Source: Paraburkholderia heleia NBRC 101817
GTDB taxonomy: Bacteria; Pseudomonadota; Gammaproteobacteria; Burkholderiales; Burkholderiaceae
Assembly (NCBI RefSeq): GCF_000739775.1
Contig: NZ_BBJH01000023.1
Span: 62,001 to 126,000, forward strand
Reading direction: 5' to 3'
Length of the DNA stretch: 64,000 nt
The translations under genes were made by a program, and so were the position numbers. The notes below the pieces were generated by a model, which saw nothing but the letters and a program-made list of their open reading frames with translations, was not told where the DNA came from and did not search any database. Of the stretch, positions 26,034 to 35,506 are shown one piece after another; position 1 is the first letter of the stretch, and every line of letters starts with the position of its first letter.

Positions 26034-26684
26034 ATGACTGAGCTTGAACGCATCGCCTACGAACCGACGCCGCTGCTCCCGCCCGCCCCCGCGAGCGGCG
26101 AGTCGCACGAGTTCATCGCCCTGCCGCGCCCTCGCCTCGACGCCGGTGCGCCTCTCATGACCGCCCTCGCCCATCGCAAGAGCACGCGCGTCTACGCAGA
26201 TGTGCCCATGACGCTCGACACGCTCGGCGCCCTGCTCTGGGCCGCAAACGGCGTCAACCGCCCCGATACCGGCGGGCATACGGCGCCATCGGCGCATGGC
26301 TTTCACGAAATCGATATTTATGTTGCGCTCCCGCAGGGCGTCTATCGCTATGATCCGGCGCTTCATCATCTCGTGCTCAGGCATCTCGCCGACGCGCGCA
26401 ACATGACCGGCTATCAGGACTTTGTCGGCAAGGCGCCGCTCGATCTCGTGTACGTCTTGCGAGGCTCACAGGTGCTCGGTACGCCGCCGCAGCAGCGCGA
26501 GCTTTTCGCTGCCATTGCCGCAGGAGCGATTTGCCAGAATGTTTCGCTGTACTGTGCATCCGAGGGGTTCGCCACTGTGGTGCGAGGCTGGATCAACCAA
26601 AGGCTGCTCGCCGACGCGCTGCGCCTGAACGAAGACGAGGTGCCGCTCCTTGCGCAGACCGTCGGCAGGCCTGCGCTCAATTGA
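26034..26684 (+). CDS. Nitroreductase family protein (SagB-type)
   Basis: The 216-residue protein belongs to the FMN-dependent nitroreductase superfamily. It has the early arginine/serine motif HRKSTRVYADVPMTLDTLGALLWAANGVNR (about residues 46-75) that contacts FMN, and the later AAIAAGAICQNVSLYCASEGFATVV stretch of the dimer core. These enzymes use NAD(P)H and FMN to reduce nitro compounds, quinones or thiazoline-type substrates. Its own substrate is unknown. GGAGAA lies upstream of the ATG at 26034, 22 bp after satP, so it is probably in the same FNR-driven operon. Confidence 0.82.
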   Translation: MTELERIAYEPTPLLPPAPASGESHEFIALPRPRLDAGAPLMTALAHRKSTRVYADVPMTLDTLGALLWAANGVNRPDTGGHTAPSAHGFHEIDIYVALPQGVYRYDPALHHLVLRHLADARNMTGYQDFVGKAPLDLVYVLRGSQVLGTPPQQRELFAAIAAGAICQNVSLYCASEGFATVVRGWINQRLLADALRLNEDEVPLLAQTVGRPALN

Positions 26685-26736
26685 CCGGCAGACCGGATCG
26701 AGTCATGGCGGCGCCAGGCCGGCGGAGGAAGCAACC

Positions 26737-27177
26737 ATGTCCACACGTGTCGATTTGAGCGCTGTCCAAACCGAATACCGGCTTTGTTACGTCCGCACGC
26801 CCTGGGCCTGGTTCACGCGCATCCCGCTCGACCAGCAATGGGGTGAGCACTGGGAGCGCGCACCGTATATGCGCGAGGCCGGCTTACCCTACGCCGACGA
26901 AGCCGGCCAGATCCTCAAAGTCGGCTTCGACGGGCCGCTGCTGAGCCCCGAAGAGGGAGAGCACGCGCACCCGTACAGCGTGCAGGAAGTCAATGCGAAA
27001 CAGGCGTCGTGGCTGCGCACCGAGAGCTACCTCGGCGGCCCCACCATTCACATCGTGGCCGGTGTCACGCTGCGGCGATTCATGGAACTGGTCGAACTGG
27101 CGGGCGGAACGGTCTACGCGCCTCTCGGCTGGGGCGAGTTGCCCGGGCTTCGGGTTGCGTCGAGCACCGGCCGCTAG
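26737..27177 (+). CDS. Conserved-looking hypothetical protein
   Basis: No family is recognised for this 146-residue soluble protein. It is rich in Trp and Tyr in its first 50 residues (RTPWAWFTRIPLDQQWGEHWERAPYM) and has a predicted alpha/beta pattern afterwards. GGAGGAA lies seven bases before the ATG at 26737, which supports translation. It is the third gene after the satP FNR box, so low-oxygen expression is likely. There is no signal peptide or membrane segment. Confidence 0.7.
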   Translation: MSTRVDLSAVQTEYRLCYVRTPWAWFTRIPLDQQWGEHWERAPYMREAGLPYADEAGQILKVGFDGPLLSPEEGEHAHPYSVQEVNAKQASWLRTESYLGGPTIHIVAGVTLRRFMELVELAGGTVYAPLGWGELPGLRVASSTGR

Positions 27178-27281
27178 CCGGCAAAGCACAGACATCGCTC
27201 GCGAGCCGGTGCGCCGTATCGAAACAGCGTGCTCGCGAAGACTTGCGCGCGTCGGAGCGGGGAGCGTGCCACTGCCCGCGA

Positions 27282-29270
27282 CTATCGCGAAGGCGAACAC
27301 TGAGGCGGATACGCTTGCCGTGATGTGTCCGCCGCCAGCGCGGGCGTGGCCAGTGTGCCGCCCGCCGGAAGCTGCGTGAGCGCAGCCGTAGCGGGCTGCG
27401 TGATCTCTCGATTGAGCGCCTTTTCGTCTTCAGGTTGTGTACCCGCGATCAGCGCGAGCAGTTCGTCGTGCTCGATCACTTCCCGTTCGAGCAGGCGTGC
27501 GGCAATCCGGTCCAGCGCGGCGCGCTGCTCGGCTAATGTGCGCGTCACGCGCTCATGGGCTTCCTTCAGCAGCCGACGCACCTCGTCGTCGACGAGCTGG
27601 GCCGTGCGCGCAGCCGGATGCGGCCCATCGGCACCCGCCGGTGCCGGCCTCACGGCGCCATCGTCGGCGCAATTCGCGAGGCCGAGGAGCTCGCTCATGC
27701 CATAACGGGCCACCATGTGCCAGGCCATCGTGGTGGCCCTCTCGAGGTCGTTTTCCGCGCCGGTGGAGACGTCGCCGAACACGAGCTCTTCCGACACCCT
27801 GCCGCCAATCAGTACGTCCAGACGGTCGAGCAGTTCGCTGCGCCTGAGCACGTAACGGTCCTCGGTCGGGACCTGCTGTGTGTAGCCGAGCGCCGCCACG
27901 CCGCGCGGGATCATCGACACTTTCTTGACCGGGTCGCAATGCGCGCGGCTCTGGGCAACGAGCGCATGACCCGCCTCGTGGTACGCAATGGTCACCTTCT
28001 CCTGCGCATTCATCACCCGGCTCTTGCGCTCGGAACCCGCCAGCGCCCGGTCGATGGCTTCGTCGAAGTCCGCCATGGTCACGTTCGCACGGTCGGCTTC
28101 GGCCGCGTGAAGCGCCGCTTCATTCACGATGTTCGCGAGATCGGCGCCCACGCAGCCGGGCGTGCGCGCGGCCAGCTCCCCGAGGTCGACATCGGGCGCG
28201 AGCGGCACCCCGCGCGCGTGCACGGAAAGAATCTGCCGGCGCCCGTTCAGGTCCGGGCGATCGATCGCGATGTGGCGGTCGAACCGCCCCGGACGCAGCA
28301 GCGCCGGATCGAGCGTCTCGGGCCGGTTGGTCGCCGCGAGCAGGATTACGCCGGCGTTAGGCTGAAATCCGTCCATTTCCACCAGCAGCTGGTTGAGCGT
28401 CTGCTCGCGCTCGTCGTTGCCTGAGACCGGATTCGCGCCGCGCACCTTGCCGAGCGCGTCGAGTTCGTCGATAAAAACGATGCACGGCGCCTGACGCTGC
28501 GCCTGCTCGAACAGATCGCGCACGCGCGCCGCGCCGACGCCCACGAACATCTCCACAAAAGACGAGCCGCTGATCGAGAAGAACGGCACGCCGGCCTCGC
28601 CCGCGAGGGCCTTCGCGAGCAAGGTCTTGCCCGTTCCAGGCGCGCCGACGATCAGGATGCCTTTGGGTATCTTTCCCCCGAGCCGTCGATATCGCTCAGG
28701 ATGGCAAAGGAACGAGACGATCTGCTGCAGCTCCTTCTTGGCTTCGTCGATCCCGGCAATGTCGTTGAAGGTCGTGCCGGTCGCCTGCTGCAGATAGATC
28801 TGCGCACGGCTTTTGCCGATGCTCATGAAGTCTCTCGCGCCCCCGCTGCGCCGCAGCATGAATTGCCACGCGATCACGAAGAGCACCAGCGGGGCGATCC
28901 AGGCGAGCAGCAGGTCGCCCCAGATGCTGTCGAGCCCCCCGCGGTAATGTACGCCAGCGGCGGCAAGACGCGCGGGCAGCGACTCGTCGGCAACGCGTAT
29001 AGCCGTGAACGGATAAGGCGGCTTGCCGGCGGGGAACGCGGCGGCGTCGGAGGCAGGGAGCGTTGCCTTCGCCTCGTCCGAGCGCAATTCCCCGCTGATG
29101 CGCGTGGGCGTGATGACGAGGTTGTCGATTTCGTGCGCGGCGAGCAGGCGCTGAAAATCGCTGTAGGCGATCGCCGGCGTCGCCGGGGCAAACCAGAGCA
29201 ACTGTGCGGCTAGCAGCATCATGACGCCGACGAACAGCACGATGCTGCTCAAATCGAACTTGTTCTTCAT
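27282..29270 (-). CDS. ftsH: FtsH-family ATP-dependent zinc metalloprotease (island paralogue)
   Basis: The 662-residue membrane protease has an N-terminal helix (about residues 8-28), a periplasmic loop, a second helix (about 118-138), an AAA domain with Walker A GAPGTGKT (209-216) and Walker B FIDELD (266-271), and the zinc site HEAGH (431-435). FtsH degrades damaged or unassembled membrane proteins. The divergent C-terminus and the operon with a stress protein suggest a specialised second copy rather than the housekeeping one. The ATG at 29270 follows GGAGCG and overlaps the usp stop by 4 bp. A much longer reading frame to 30545 merely runs through the upstream genes. Confidence 0.92.
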   Translation of the reverse strand: MKNKFDLSSIVLFVGVMMLLAAQLLWFAPATPAIAYSDFQRLLAAHEIDNLVITPTRISGELRSDEAKATLPASDAAAFPAGKPPYPFTAIRVADESLPARLAAAGVHYRGGLDSIWGDLLLAWIAPLVLFVIAWQFMLRRSGGARDFMSIGKSRAQIYLQQATGTTFNDIAGIDEAKKELQQIVSFLCHPERYRRLGGKIPKGILIVGAPGTGKTLLAKALAGEAGVPFFSISGSSFVEMFVGVGAARVRDLFEQAQRQAPCIVFIDELDALGKVRGANPVSGNDEREQTLNQLLVEMDGFQPNAGVILLAATNRPETLDPALLRPGRFDRHIAIDRPDLNGRRQILSVHARGVPLAPDVDLGELAARTPGCVGADLANIVNEAALHAAEADRANVTMADFDEAIDRALAGSERKSRVMNAQEKVTIAYHEAGHALVAQSRAHCDPVKKVSMIPRGVAALGYTQQVPTEDRYVLRRSELLDRLDVLIGGRVSEELVFGDVSTGAENDLERATTMAWHMVARYGMSELLGLANCADDGAVRPAPAGADGPHPAARTAQLVDDEVRRLLKEAHERVTRTLAEQRAALDRIAARLLEREVIEHDELLALIAGTQPEDEKALNREITQPATAALTQLPAGGTLATPALAADTSRQAYPPQCSPSR

Positions 29271-29761
29271 GCGTTCGCTCCGCGTGGGCCAGGCGTCGCG
29301 CATGACTTGTCTGCGCCGCGGACGAGCAGAACCGGGCATGGCGCCGTCCGCACGAACTGCTCCGCGACACTGCCGAGTAGCGCCCGCTGGATGCCGCGCC
29401 TGCCATGCGTGCCGAGTACGGCCAGCTGCGCGCCATGGCTTGACGCACAGCGCTGCAGACACTGCGCCACGTTGTCGTTCATGTCCTGCACATCGAGCAG
29501 TTCGGTCTCGCAGCGCACGCCAGCCGATGTCGCTTGCGCGCGGGCTTCCTCGAGCTGCTTCATGGCGTCTTCGCGATACGCCTGGATCATCCCGGCCGGC
29601 ACGTAGGTGAGCCCCATGCCGACCCCCATTGGCGCGACGATGTCGAGCGCGTGCACGACGCGCAGCCGGGCGCCGGTCAGGCCCGCCAGCTTCAGCGCTT
29701 CGGCGAGCGCCTGCTGCGAGGTTTCGCTGCCGTCGTAAGCTACCAGGATTTTTTCGTACAT
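29267..29761 (-). CDS. Universal stress protein, single domain
   Basis: The 164-residue UspA-domain protein starts MYEKILVAYDGSETS and carries GTHGRRGIQRALLGS, the ATP-binding G-2x-G-9x-G-S motif. GGGGAAAG precedes the ATG at 29761. An FNR box lies 77-90 bp upstream. Its stop overlaps the FtsH start (ATGA), so the stress protein and the protease are made together. The combination suggests protection and turnover of membrane proteins under oxygen limitation. Confidence 0.9.
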   Translation of the reverse strand: MYEKILVAYDGSETSQQALAEALKLAGLTGARLRVVHALDIVAPMGVGMGLTYVPAGMIQAYREDAMKQLEEARAQATSAGVRCETELLDVQDMNDNVAQCLQRCASSHGAQLAVLGTHGRRGIQRALLGSVAEQFVRTAPCPVLLVRGADKSCATPGPRGANA

Positions 29762-29837
29762 GTCTTTCCCCTCGCGGGCTGTCGCCCAGCGGATCGCGTC
29801 GCATCTTTCCATCTTCGAATCGGCCGGCGCTATGCGC

Positions 29838-29851
29838 TTGACTTGTGTCAA
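29838..29851 (-). promoter_or_regulatory. FNR/ANR box
   Basis: TTGACTTGTGTCAA is symmetric in its half sites. It lies 77-90 bp before the usp-ftsH pair, inside the gap after the outer-membrane factor gene. Confidence 0.7.
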
Positions 29852-29878
29852 GGAACGTCGGTGCCACGTCCACCGCCG

Positions 29879-31423
29879 TCAATGCGTTCCCGCCATGCCC
29901 TCGCCGTTCGCCGGCTCGTCGCGCCACCCGCCGCCGAGCGCCGCGTACAACGCCACGGTGTCCTGCAGGCGCTGCGCAGCGGCTTCCAGCCATGCGATCT
30001 GCGCCTGATGCAACTGGCCGTCGGCGACCAGGATCTGCAGATAATCCACGGTCCCCGCGCGATAGTCGGCGCGCAGCAGCCGTAGCGCCTCCTGCGCCGC
30101 GGAGAGCGCGCGCGACTGCGCGTCGAGCGCGCCGGCGTCGTATTCGAGCGCGTAGAGCACATCCGCGACCTGGGCGAAGGCCGCAAGCACGGTTTGGCGA
30201 TACTGCGCGCGCGAGGCCGCGTAGGCTTCCTGAGCGGCCTTGCGGCCGTACCACAGCGTGCCGCCCTGAAAGAGCGGTGCAGCCACGTCCGCTGCGAGGC
30301 TCCACGACTGCCCCATGCGCTGCGCAATCGATGCCGGTGAGGCGCCCGAAAGTCCGCCCGCGGCGGAAAGCGTGATGTTGGGCAGCATCGCCGCCGTCGC
30401 GACGCCGATCTGCGCGCTCGTCGCGTGCAACAGGGCTTCGGCCTGCAGCACGTCGGGACGCTGGCGCACGAGCTGCGACGGCACGGTTTGCGGCAGATCC
30501 GCAGGCAGCGTGACATCGCGCAGCGAGAGTTCGGGCGCGCGCCATTGCGCGGGCAGCGCGCCTGCGAGCGAAGCCAGCAGGTCGCCCGCCTGCGCCCGCT
30601 TTTGCTCAAGCACTGGCAGCGTGGCCTCCAGGGCGGCCTGCTCGTTCTGCAGGGTGAGCACCGCTGCGTAGGCGGCTGTGCCGACGCGCGCGCGCACCTC
30701 GGCAATGCGTACCTGCTCACTGACGAGGCCGATCATCTCCTGCGTCGCATCGATTTCGTCGCACCAGGCTGCGCGCGCGATCATTGCGTTGACCACGTTC
30801 GATTCGATCGTCAGCCACGCCGCCTCCAGCGCGTAGCGCTGCGCGTCGCGCTCGGCCGCGAGGCCTTCCACGTAGCGGCGGTTGCCGCCCCACAGGTCAA
30901 TGGCGTAGCTGATCGAGGCGGAAAGCGTAAACAGATTGAAGATCGACGGCGCCGCCTGCGACCCCACGTGCAGCGGCGAATAGCGTTCGCGTGACGCGCC
31001 CGCTTCGGCACTGGCCTGAGGATAGAAAACGCCTGCGCCGGCGCGCAACTGGTCCTCGGCGCGGCGCAGCGAGGCTTGCGCCTGGTCGAGCGTGGCGTTG
31101 TCGGTGAGCGCGTCGTCCACGGCGGAGTCGATGGCGAGACTGCCGAACTGGGTCCACCAGTCGTCGCGCACGCTCACGTCCGCCCGCAGAGTCTGCGTCG
31201 CTCCCGCCGCCGCGAAGGCAGACGGGCTCCCGCCGGGCAGGAAGGCGTCGACTTTCGGCGGCGGCGGCCGCGAGAAGTCGGGCCCGACCGCGCACCCGCC
31301 GAGTGCCGCTGCGCAAAGCAAGGCGCACAGACTGGCTGCGAAGCGTGCACCACGCCGGGCAGCGCGATCCTGTCCATCCTGGGCGTGCGCGGGCGCAGTG
31401 TCAGCGAGCCGAAATGTAGACAT
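29879..31423 (-). CDS. Outer-membrane efflux factor, NodT-type lipoprotein
   Basis: The 514-residue protein is a TolC/NodT-family channel with a lipobox ALGGC near residue 43, the start AVGPDFSRPPPP typical of RND/ABC outer-membrane factors, and two repeated OEP domains rich in Ala/Gln coiled coils. It would join the ABC permease, ATPase and HlyD-type adaptor encoded just upstream to export a substrate across both membranes. The start at 31423 overlaps the end of hlyD by 23 bp; the N-terminus before the lipobox is unusually long (about 40 residues), so a later start is possible. Confidence 0.88.
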   Translation of the reverse strand: MSTFRLADTAPAHAQDGQDRAARRGARFAASLCALLCAAALGGCAVGPDFSRPPPPKVDAFLPGGSPSAFAAAGATQTLRADVSVRDDWWTQFGSLAIDSAVDDALTDNATLDQAQASLRRAEDQLRAGAGVFYPQASAEAGASRERYSPLHVGSQAAPSIFNLFTLSASISYAIDLWGGNRRYVEGLAAERDAQRYALEAAWLTIESNVVNAMIARAAWCDEIDATQEMIGLVSEQVRIAEVRARVGTAAYAAVLTLQNEQAALEATLPVLEQKRAQAGDLLASLAGALPAQWRAPELSLRDVTLPADLPQTVPSQLVRQRPDVLQAEALLHATSAQIGVATAAMLPNITLSAAGGLSGASPASIAQRMGQSWSLAADVAAPLFQGGTLWYGRKAAQEAYAASRAQYRQTVLAAFAQVADVLYALEYDAGALDAQSRALSAAQEALRLLRADYRAGTVDYLQILVADGQLHQAQIAWLEAAAQRLQDTVALYAALGGGWRDEPANGEGMAGTH

Positions 31424-32472
31424 CGACGATCTGTCCAGCATAGAGACGGAGCCCTGCCTTCGGGACCACGCGAAAGATGACCGGCAGCACACGCAGGTCC
31501 ACGCGCTCGGTGCGCTGGTCGGAGAGTTCGATCTTCGGCGTGACGTAGGGCTGGATGCGCTCGAACTGCAGGTCGGCGTCGATGCTCGCGCCTCGCACCG
31601 ACATGCGCGCCTTGAGCCGGGCTGGCTCCGGCAGCCGTGCGATGAGTATCTCGTCCACGTAGCAGCGCACCGCGAGACGCTCCGGCGCGGTGCCAAGCAC
31701 GATCGCCGGGGCCATGCCCTGCGTATAGGTGTCGTACACGCCCTGTTGCGATAGATAGGAGCCCTGCGCCGTGTTCACGGCGAGGACCACGCCGTCGGCC
31801 GGTGCGCGCAAGCAACGCGTCGGCGGAAGCCGCGGCCTTGCGCAACGCGTCGACCTGCCCCTGCTGGTTGCGCACGTCATACACCCATGCGCCGGCGCGC
31901 GTGAGGCGGTCCTGGCGCGTCACGACCCCGAGATTCGCGCGCGCCACCCGAACGCCGTTCTCCGCATTGTCGAGCACGTCGCGGCTCACCGCTTTCGGGT
32001 CGATGTCCCATGCCTGCTTCTGTTTCGCGTAGGTGTCCTCGGCCATTTTCAGGCTGGCCTGCGCCGCGCTGACCTGGGCGTCCGCGACATCGCGTGTTTC
32101 CGGCCGCGGCTGCGCCTGCAGCTCTTCGAGCAGCGCCTGCGCGGCGTCGGCTTGCGCCGCGAGTTGCTGCGCGTTGGCGCGCTGCACCGAGTCGTCGATG
32201 GTCAGCAGGACATCGCCGGCTTTCACACGGTCGCCGTCGTGCACGGCAAGACGCGTGACCGCGCCGCCCACGTCCGGGTAGATGTTGACGTTCGCGCCCG
32301 CGGGCTGGTCGCTTTCCACGATGCCCGTGGCGTAGACGCCGTGCTCATAAGGGTTGGCCGCCGGCTGGAAGACGGGCGGCTGCGGCGCCTGCTGGATGCC
32401 GAAGACCCACGCGGCAACGACGCTCGCAATGAAGCCCGCAATGGCCGCGGCGAACAGGATGCGATGCTTCAT
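31401..32472 (-). pseudogene. HlyD-family membrane-fusion protein, frameshifted
   Basis: The N-terminal part (from ATG 32472) has one membrane helix and the biotinyl-lipoyl-like YPDVGGAVTRLAVHDGDRVKAGDVLL, then a long coiled coil ending ASADALLA. The frame then leaves the family. The second half continues in another frame from RAPADGVVLAVNTAQGSYLS to IVDVYISAR, stop at 31401. The switch is near 31796-31812. Homologues usually have about five residues (xxYxI) between ADALL and RAP; here one base remains, consistent with a 14-bp deletion. Without repair the adaptor would be truncated and the exporter disabled. A sequencing error cannot be excluded. Confidence 0.8.
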
Positions 32473-33170
32473 CGCGCGCCTCCTGCCTCGATGCCTTTGA
32501 GCTTGCCATCCTCCATGCGCAGGATGCGGTCGGCGTACTCGAAAATGCGGGCGTCGTGCGTGACGATCACGATGCAGCGGCGGGCATTGAGCACCTGGCG
32601 CTTGACGAACTCGATGATATTGCGCCCCGTGTCGCCGTCGAGCGAGGCCGTCGGCTCGTCGAGCACGAGAATGTCGGGCTGGCTCACGATCGCGCGCGCG
32701 ATCGCCACGCGCTGTTGCTCGCCGCCGGAAAGCTTCACGGGCGGCAGCGCCGCGCGGTTCGCAAGGCCCACCACGTCCAGATAGCGCACGGCCTCGGCCA
32801 GCGATTCGTCCCATGGACGGCGCTTGAGAATCAGCGGAATTGCCACGTTCTCGGCCGTCGTGAGGCGCGGGAACAGGTGATAGTCCCGAAACACGAAGCC
32901 GATGCGGTTGAGCCGGAAATCGGCGAGGCCGTCGTCGGGCTGCGCCCAGAGGTCCACGCCGTCGATCGAAACCGATCCGCCGTCGGGCCGCAAAATGCCG
33001 GAGATGACACTGAGCAGCGTGGTCTTGCCGCTGCCCGACGGCCCGACGATGAGCACCATTTCGCCAAAGTGCGCCTGCATCGACACGCTTTGCAGCGCCT
33101 GGGTACGCGCCGCGCCCTCGCCGAACCATTTGTCGAGCGCGCGTGCTTCGATGGCAATCGAGTCTGGCAT
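32469..33170 (-). CDS. ABC transporter ATP-binding protein (DevA/MacB-type)
   Basis: The 233-residue ATPase has Walker A GPSGSGKTT, Q-loop region FVFRDYHLFP, signature LSGGEQQRVAIA and Walker B ILVLDEPTASLD. It is of the MacB/LolD/DevA group that drives FtsX-type permeases. It ends with a 4-bp overlap with the HlyD-type gene and begins 4 bp after the permease stop, so permease, ATPase, adaptor and outer-membrane factor form one operon. The substrate is unknown; DevBCA systems export glycolipids and MacAB-type systems export peptides or drugs. Confidence 0.9.
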   Translation of the reverse strand: MPDSIAIEARALDKWFGEGAARTQALQSVSMQAHFGEMVLIVGPSGSGKTTLLSVISGILRPDGGSVSIDGVDLWAQPDDGLADFRLNRIGFVFRDYHLFPRLTTAENVAIPLILKRRPWDESLAEAVRYLDVVGLANRAALPPVKLSGGEQQRVAIARAIVSQPDILVLDEPTASLDGDTGRNIIEFVKRQVLNARRCIVIVTHDARIFEYADRILRMEDGKLKGIEAGGAR

Positions 33171-33174
33171 CGCA

Positions 33175-34329
33175 TCAGCCCCGGAAGATGTCGAACGGTT
33201 CGATGCGCAGCACGCGGCGCACGCCGAGATAGCTCGAGAGCGAGGCGATCACGACGACCATCGCGAACGCGAGGGCGAGGTCGCGATACGTGATCATCGC
33301 CGCGTAGTCGCGGATGCGCAGGCGGGCGAGCGAGATGGAGGCGGCGCACAGGCCTACGCCCAGACCATAGCCCGTGAGCGCCGTGAATGCGGCCTGAAAC
33401 AGGATCATGGCAACGAGTTCGCGGCGCTTCGCGCCGATCGCCTTGAGCGCGCCGAACTTTTCGAGGTTTTCGAGGATGAACGTGTAAAACGTCTGCCCCG
33501 AAATCGACAGTCCGACGACGAAGCTGATCGCCGTCATCAGGAGAATGTTGGTGCCGAGACTCGTCTCGTACTTGTAGAAGTTGGCGATGCGCTGCATGAA
33601 CTCCTGTTTCGTATAGGCGACGTAGCCGAGCGAAGCCACGACGGCCTTGATGTGCGCGATGTCGCGCGCCGACTTCGGCTCGACGAGGATGTACGACGTG
33701 GTGTAGCGCGTGGACGGGATGTACTGGATCGCGCGGCTGTACGTGGTGTAGAGCGTAGGCGTGCCGAAGAGCCCGCTGCTCGCCACCGTCGCGACGCCGA
33801 CAATGACGGCGCGGTGGTCGTTCAGCTCGAAGTCGGTGCCGGGCGCGGGGTTGCCGAGCTTGTAGAACTCGGCGTCCTGCACGGCGATGAAGCCGTTCTC
33901 CGCATAGATGTCCTCGATGCGCCCGCGCTTCATGCGCGGCCAGCCATAGAGCGTGGTGTCGTCCAGCCCGATGACCGTCGTGGCCTGGTAGGTGCCGTCG
34001 CGCAGCTTGACGAGCGCCACGCCTGAGTAGAGCGGCACGGCGTACTTCACGCCGTCGATGCTGCGCACGGCGTCGAGCACGTAGTCGGGCATGCCGATGC
34101 TGCTGGCGATCGTCTGCACGGCGGGGTCCATCACCCAGATCTTCGCGCCCACGTTGATGACGGTGGACGACGAGCGATTCAGAATGCCGGCGAACATCGA
34201 CATCATCTCGACCATGAGAAACACGGCGAACGTAATGCCGATGAGCAGCGCCGTGAATTTGGCGCTGTCGTTCACGAGCAGCTTGAATGCGAGGCGCAGG
34301 ATACCTGGCATGACGAACCGTTTAGCCAT
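33175..34329 (-). CDS. ABC transporter permease, FtsX/DevC-type
   Basis: The 384-residue permease has four membrane helices: one near residues 25-45 and three in the last 130 residues, with a large periplasmic domain between. The C-terminal FtsX block contains LENLEKFGALKAIGAKRREL. This single-FtsX layout and length fit DevC. It is the first gene of a four-gene DevBCA-TolC-like exporter operon. The ATG at 34329 starts MAKRFVMPGILRLAFK; a longer frame to 34467 would run over the FNR box. That box lies 97-110 bp upstream, which suggests low-oxygen induction. Confidence 0.88.
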   Translation of the reverse strand: MAKRFVMPGILRLAFKLLVNDSAKFTALLIGITFAVFLMVEMMSMFAGILNRSSSTVINVGAKIWVMDPAVQTIASSIGMPDYVLDAVRSIDGVKYAVPLYSGVALVKLRDGTYQATTVIGLDDTTLYGWPRMKRGRIEDIYAENGFIAVQDAEFYKLGNPAPGTDFELNDHRAVIVGVATVASSGLFGTPTLYTTYSRAIQYIPSTRYTTSYILVEPKSARDIAHIKAVVASLGYVAYTKQEFMQRIANFYKYETSLGTNILLMTAISFVVGLSISGQTFYTFILENLEKFGALKAIGAKRRELVAMILFQAAFTALTGYGLGVGLCAASISLARLRIRDYAAMITYRDLALAFAMVVVIASLSSYLGVRRVLRIEPFDIFRG

Positions 34330-34425
34330 GACTGTGCGGCCCTGGGTCGAGAATGATGTCAAAACTGCCACGCCGGATCCCAGCGTGAGCCTGAGCCGAT
34401 TCTCGGGCAGGCGTTCCGCATCCTG

Positions 34426-34439
34426 TTGACGTGAGTCAA
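34426..34439 (-). promoter_or_regulatory. FNR/ANR box
   Basis: TTGACGTGAGTCAA lies 97-110 bp before the exporter permease start. Confidence 0.7.
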
Positions 34440-34548
34440 ATGAACGAGATCGGGCGCTACACGGCATTCATGCCCGAGGCGCGGGGCACACTTTCCGGTG
34501 ACGGGATGCGTGGCGGGGGCTGCGTGGGAGGCTGCGTGTGGGGCCGCG

Positions 34549-35493
34549 TCACGCCACCTCCTGCGTGCTGACGTAGAGCCGCTTCACCTCGTCCGGGTCG
34601 CACAGCGCCGTGCCGCTCGACAGCAGCGTCGCGGAGGCCGCTGCCTGTGCGAGGCGCGCGGCGTCCCGCAGCCTCTCGCCGCGGCGCAGCGCGACGAGCA
34701 GCCCCGCGAGGAAGCTATCCCCGGCGCCCGTTGCGCTCGAAACGGCTACGGACAGCGCTGGCACACGAATCGTTTCGTCTGATGTGACGAGCAGCGCGCC
34801 GCGTTCCCCTATCGTCAACGCAACGATCTGCGCGCGGCGCTCCTCGACGAGCCGCCGCGCAGCGCACAGCCATGCCGCCTCATCCGCGAGCGGTTGCTCC
34901 GCGAGCGCTGCCAGTTCGCCGAGGCTGGGCTTGACGAGATAGACACCTGCATCGAGTGCGAGCGCGAGCGGCAGGCCCGAGGTGTCGAGCACCACGCGCG
35001 TGCCGCGCAGGTTCGCCCAGCGGGCCAGGTCCGCGTAGGCCTTGGGCGGCAATCCGGGCGGCAGGCTGCCGCTCAGCACGAGATAGCGCGGCGCGGGCAT
35101 CAGCGCATCGAGCAAGGCGAGCGTGGCCGACCACTCATCGGCGCTGATGTGCGGCCCGGGCAGGACGAAGCGGAATTCGCGGCCGGTCGAGCGCTCGGTA
35201 ACCGAGAAGCTTTCGCGCGTCTCGCCCGCAATGCGCAGCCGTCGGCCGGGCACACGCTCCGCAGTCAGCATCTGTTCGAGCAAATTCCCCGCTGAGCCGC
35301 CTGCCAGGTAGACCGCAAGGCAACTCGACTCCCGGCCGTCGAGCCGCTGGATCACGCGGGCGACATTGAGCCCGCCGCCGCCCGGATAACGTCGCGCGGC
35401 CTCGCAGCGCAGCTTGTGCGTATCGACGACCCGTTCCACCGCCGTCGAGACGTCGACGGCAGGATTCAGCGTGAGTGTCACGATCTCGACCAC
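34549..35493 (-). CDS. pfkB: 6-phosphofructokinase II-like sugar-phosphate kinase (PfkB family)
   Basis: The 314-residue PfkB-family kinase resembles E. coli Pfk-2: TLTLNPAVD at the start, PGGGGLNVAR at 37-46, SGSLPPG near 141 and the anion-hole/catalytic motif ATGAGDS with Asp259. It probably phosphorylates fructose 6-phosphate or a related sugar phosphate with ATP. It starts at GTG (35493) after AAGGGGCGAG. A perfect GTAGGC-GTTT-GCCTAC palindrome lies 14-29 nt upstream instead of an FNR box. A PfkB protein is also a hallmark of the mycobacterial DosR regulon. Confidence 0.88.
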   Translation of the reverse strand: MVEIVTLTLNPAVDVSTAVERVVDTHKLRCEAARRYPGGGGLNVARVIQRLDGRESSCLAVYLAGGSAGNLLEQMLTAERVPGRRLRIAGETRESFSVTERSTGREFRFVLPGPHISADEWSATLALLDALMPAPRYLVLSGSLPPGLPPKAYADLARWANLRGTRVVLDTSGLPLALALDAGVYLVKPSLGELAALAEQPLADEAAWLCAARRLVEERRAQIVALTIGERGALLVTSDETIRVPALSVAVSSATGAGDSFLAGLLVALRRGERLRDAARLAQAAASATLLSSGTALCDPDEVKRLYVSTQEVA

Positions 35494-35506
35494 GCTCGCC
35501 CCTTAC

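Noticed and set aside
29271..30545. N-terminal extension that would make FtsH 1087 residues
   Set aside because: It is an out-of-frame run through the usp and outer-membrane factor genes; the FtsH start with ribosome site is at 29270.
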